Positions 6,343-6,931 of a stretch of 6,931 nucleotides of DNA are shown in pieces. Within the stretch, counting starts at the first letter, position 1. Each line of letters opens with the position of its first letter. The stretch spans positions 1 to 6,931 of the forward strand of contig JBAZUC010000041.1 in the NCBI GenBank assembly GCA_041661585.1. Direction: 5' to 3'. This DNA comes from JAPLXD01 sp041661585 (lineage in GTDB: Bacteria > Patescibacteriota > Minisyncoccia > Moranbacterales > UBA11712). The notes below the pieces were generated by a model. That model saw only the letters and a list, made by a program, of their open reading frames with translations, searched no databases and was not told where the DNA came from. The position numbers were made by a program, and so were the translations under genes.

Positions 6343-6403
6343 AACATGTAACATGTAACAATTTCATGCTTTGTGTTACATGCTGCGTGTTACATGTTTT
6401 GTG
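6332..6403 (-). repeat. ATGTAACA palindromic repeat overlapping the ruvX 3' end
   Basis: CACAAAACATGTAACA (6338-6353) is perfectly complementary to TGTTACATGTTTTGTG (6388-6403), a 16-bp stem. It continues inside with TGTAACA (6354-6360) pairing with TGTTACA (6374-6380), leaving a one-sided seven-base bulge at 6381-6387 and a 13-base loop. The octamer ATGTAACA occurs three times directly (6332-6339, 6346-6353, 6353-6360) and twice inverted (6374-6381, 6388-6395). The ruvX stop codon (6392-6390) and its last four codons lie in the stem. The copies are not evenly spaced and there are no unique spacers, so it is not a CRISPR array. The stem lacks a following U-tract. It may be a small palindromic mobile element or an mRNA 3'-end structure. 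Confidence 0.8.
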
Positions 6404-6797
6404 ATCGGTCCAACCAGCTCTGCAATATGATCCTCGCCGCCTCTTGGTCATCGAATCTTTTGATCTTCCTCGCGCCTTTTTCAATGAGATTGCGCTCCGC
6501 TTCGCGCGTGGAATACATTTCGTTTTGAAATTCGATCGGAATATTCAATTTCTTCTCGAGAGCAGCTACGAAATCTTTCACTTCCTCGCCCGCATTGCCG
6601 ACAACAATCCGGCTGATTCCTTTTTTTTTGATGATATTTTTCAAATTATCGATCAGTTCCTTGTCATTTTTCAAAACTCCAAAGGAAAAAGCGATCCGCG
6701 TCTCGGAGTCCGCGACGGCCAGGCCAATTTTGGCCTTTCCAAAATCTATTCCCAAAAAATGGCTTATATTTGCATTTTTTGACGAAGTTATTGACAT
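6390..6797 (-). CDS. ruvX: RuvX/YqgF family putative Holliday-junction resolvase / pre-16S rRNA nuclease
   Basis: This 135-residue RNase H-fold protein belongs to the YqgF family, which processes the 5' end of 16S rRNA precursor and has been proposed to resolve Holliday junctions. It shows LGIDFGKAKIGLAVAD (15-30) with the first catalytic aspartate D18, ISRIVVGNA (61-69), NEMYSTREAER (92-102) with E93 in the place of the DER motif glutamate, and FDDQEAARIILQSWLD (115-130) with the last acidic residue at D116 or D117. The region after IVVG is short: the usual proline-rich, glycine-containing loop is missing, so VGNAGEEVKDF leads straight to the next helix. Around E93 the family DER(L/R)(S/T)T reads NEMYST. 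The final residues RSQNM are encoded by the arm of a palindromic repeat, which supplies the stop codon. The ATG at 6797 gives 14 residues before GIDFG, longer than usual, and has no Shine-Dalgarno. Confidence 0.9.
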   Translation of the reverse strand: MSITSSKNANISHFLGIDFGKAKIGLAVADSETRIAFSFGVLKNDKELIDNLKNIIKKKGISRIVVGNAGEEVKDFVAALEKKLNIPIEFQNEMYSTREAERNLIEKGARKIKRFDDQEAARIILQSWLDRSQNM

Positions 6798-6819
6798 TTC
6801 GTTTGATTTATGATAAGAT
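6791..6819 (+). promoter_or_regulatory. Possible rightward promoter over the ruvX start
   Basis: TTGACA (6791-6796), a perfect -35 hexamer, is followed by 17 nt and TAAGAT (6814-6819), four of six to the -10 consensus. It points to the right, away from ruvX, and overlaps its first three codons. Transcripts would run antisense into the transposase 3' end. No plus-strand gene is visible in the remaining 110 nt, so function is uncertain and a chance match is quite possible. Confidence 0.25.
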
Positions 6820-6834
6820 TAAACTTCAGCACAT

Positions 6835-6931
6835 TTGGTACATTTTACCCTCAACTGCAACACTGGTTATCACGGATTAAGTTTGATTGTTCATTGAAAA
6901 CCTCAGCCGGCGTGCGAAATTGAAGGCATTT
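6835..6931 (-). mobile_element. Probable end of an IS30-family insertion sequence (partial)
   Basis: The transposase C-terminus enters from the right edge and stops at 6851, so the insertion-sequence end should lie a short way left of that, between 6850 and the ruvX start at 6797. The exact border cannot be set because the other end and its inverted repeat are outside the window. The sequence TTGCAGTTGAGGGTA (minus strand, 6860-6846) overlapping the stop codon is a reasonable candidate for part of the terminal repeat. A small dyad GGTA/TACC lies at 6838-6850. Confidence 0.45.
6851..6931 (-). CDS. IS30-family transposase, C-terminal fragment (cut by window edge)
   Basis: Reading leftward from 6931, the frame gives KCLQFRTPAEVFNEQSNLIR followed by DNQCCS and TGA at 6853-6851. 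The RKxLxFRTPxEVF form is the characteristic end of IS30-type DDE transposases, which usually reads NxRPRKxLxxxTPxEVF. Only 26 codons are visible; the catalytic DDE residues and start lie beyond the window, so it is not known whether the gene is intact. In the +1 frame the DNA after LIR reads ITSVAVEGKM, which looks somewhat more like the VAL-type tails of such transposases, so a one-base shift close to the end is possible but weakly supported. The gene points toward ruvX, so read-through transcription from the element into ruvX is conceivable. Confidence 0.7.
   Translation of the reverse strand, partial: KCLQFRTPAEVFNEQSNLIRDNQCCS

Noticed and set aside
6332..6403. CRISPR-like array from repeated ATGTAACA
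   Set aside because: The copies are eight bases long, overlap or lie at irregular distances, are in both orientations and have no unique spacers.

Overview
All recognisable genes in this window lie on the minus strand, so transcription runs from the right end to the left. The DNA is moderately AT-rich, the genes are tightly packed, and none of the eight visible starts has a clear Shine-Dalgarno sequence. Together with the protein styles (compact RuvX, GalT-like enzyme with two zinc-site signatures, COG2426 membrane protein, stand-alone receiver, PilX-like pilin), this suggests an uncultivated bacterium of the Patescibacteria/CPR type, perhaps Parcubacteria. That placement is inference; there is no rRNA or other marker here to prove it.

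In order of transcription: (1) The right edge holds the last 26 codons of a probable IS30-family transposase and what is likely the end of that insertion sequence. (2) A ruvX/yqgF gene (6797-6390) ends inside a palindromic repeat built on the octamer ATGTAACA. (3) A family 2 glycosyltransferase (6270-5515), a galT-like nucleotidyltransferase (5470-4448), a COG2426 membrane protein (4446-3964) and triosephosphate isomerase (3959-3192) follow with gaps of 44, 1 and 4 nt, which looks like one operon. A promoter candidate lies in front of the glycosyltransferase. (4) After a second inverted repeat (TACGAAT type) comes a class II fructose/tagatose-bisphosphate aldolase (3107-2256). (5) 20 nt later starts a histidine kinase with about eight membrane spans (2235-652), then a stand-alone response regulator (597-208). 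(6) At the left edge is the N-terminus of a PilX-like minor pilin (164-1, cut).

Functionally the middle of the window combines lower glycolysis/gluconeogenesis (aldolase, TIM) with sugar-nucleotide chemistry (GalT-like) and polyprenyl-phosphate glycosyl transfer (DPM1/ALG5-like GT2), consistent with feeding sugars into cell-surface glycans. The kinase/regulator pair follows in the same direction and precedes a pilus gene; a link to pili is possible but unproven.

The most striking non-coding signal is at the kinase-regulator junction. A perfect 14-bp inverted repeat pairs the mRNA around the kinase stop codon with the mRNA that contains the whole regulator start codon. A second, local hairpin competes for the same upstream strand. 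This is the geometry of a translation-coupling switch. Three gene junctions in the window (ruvX/GT2, tpiA/aldolase, kinase/regulator) carry an inverted repeat that touches or contains the upstream stop codon.
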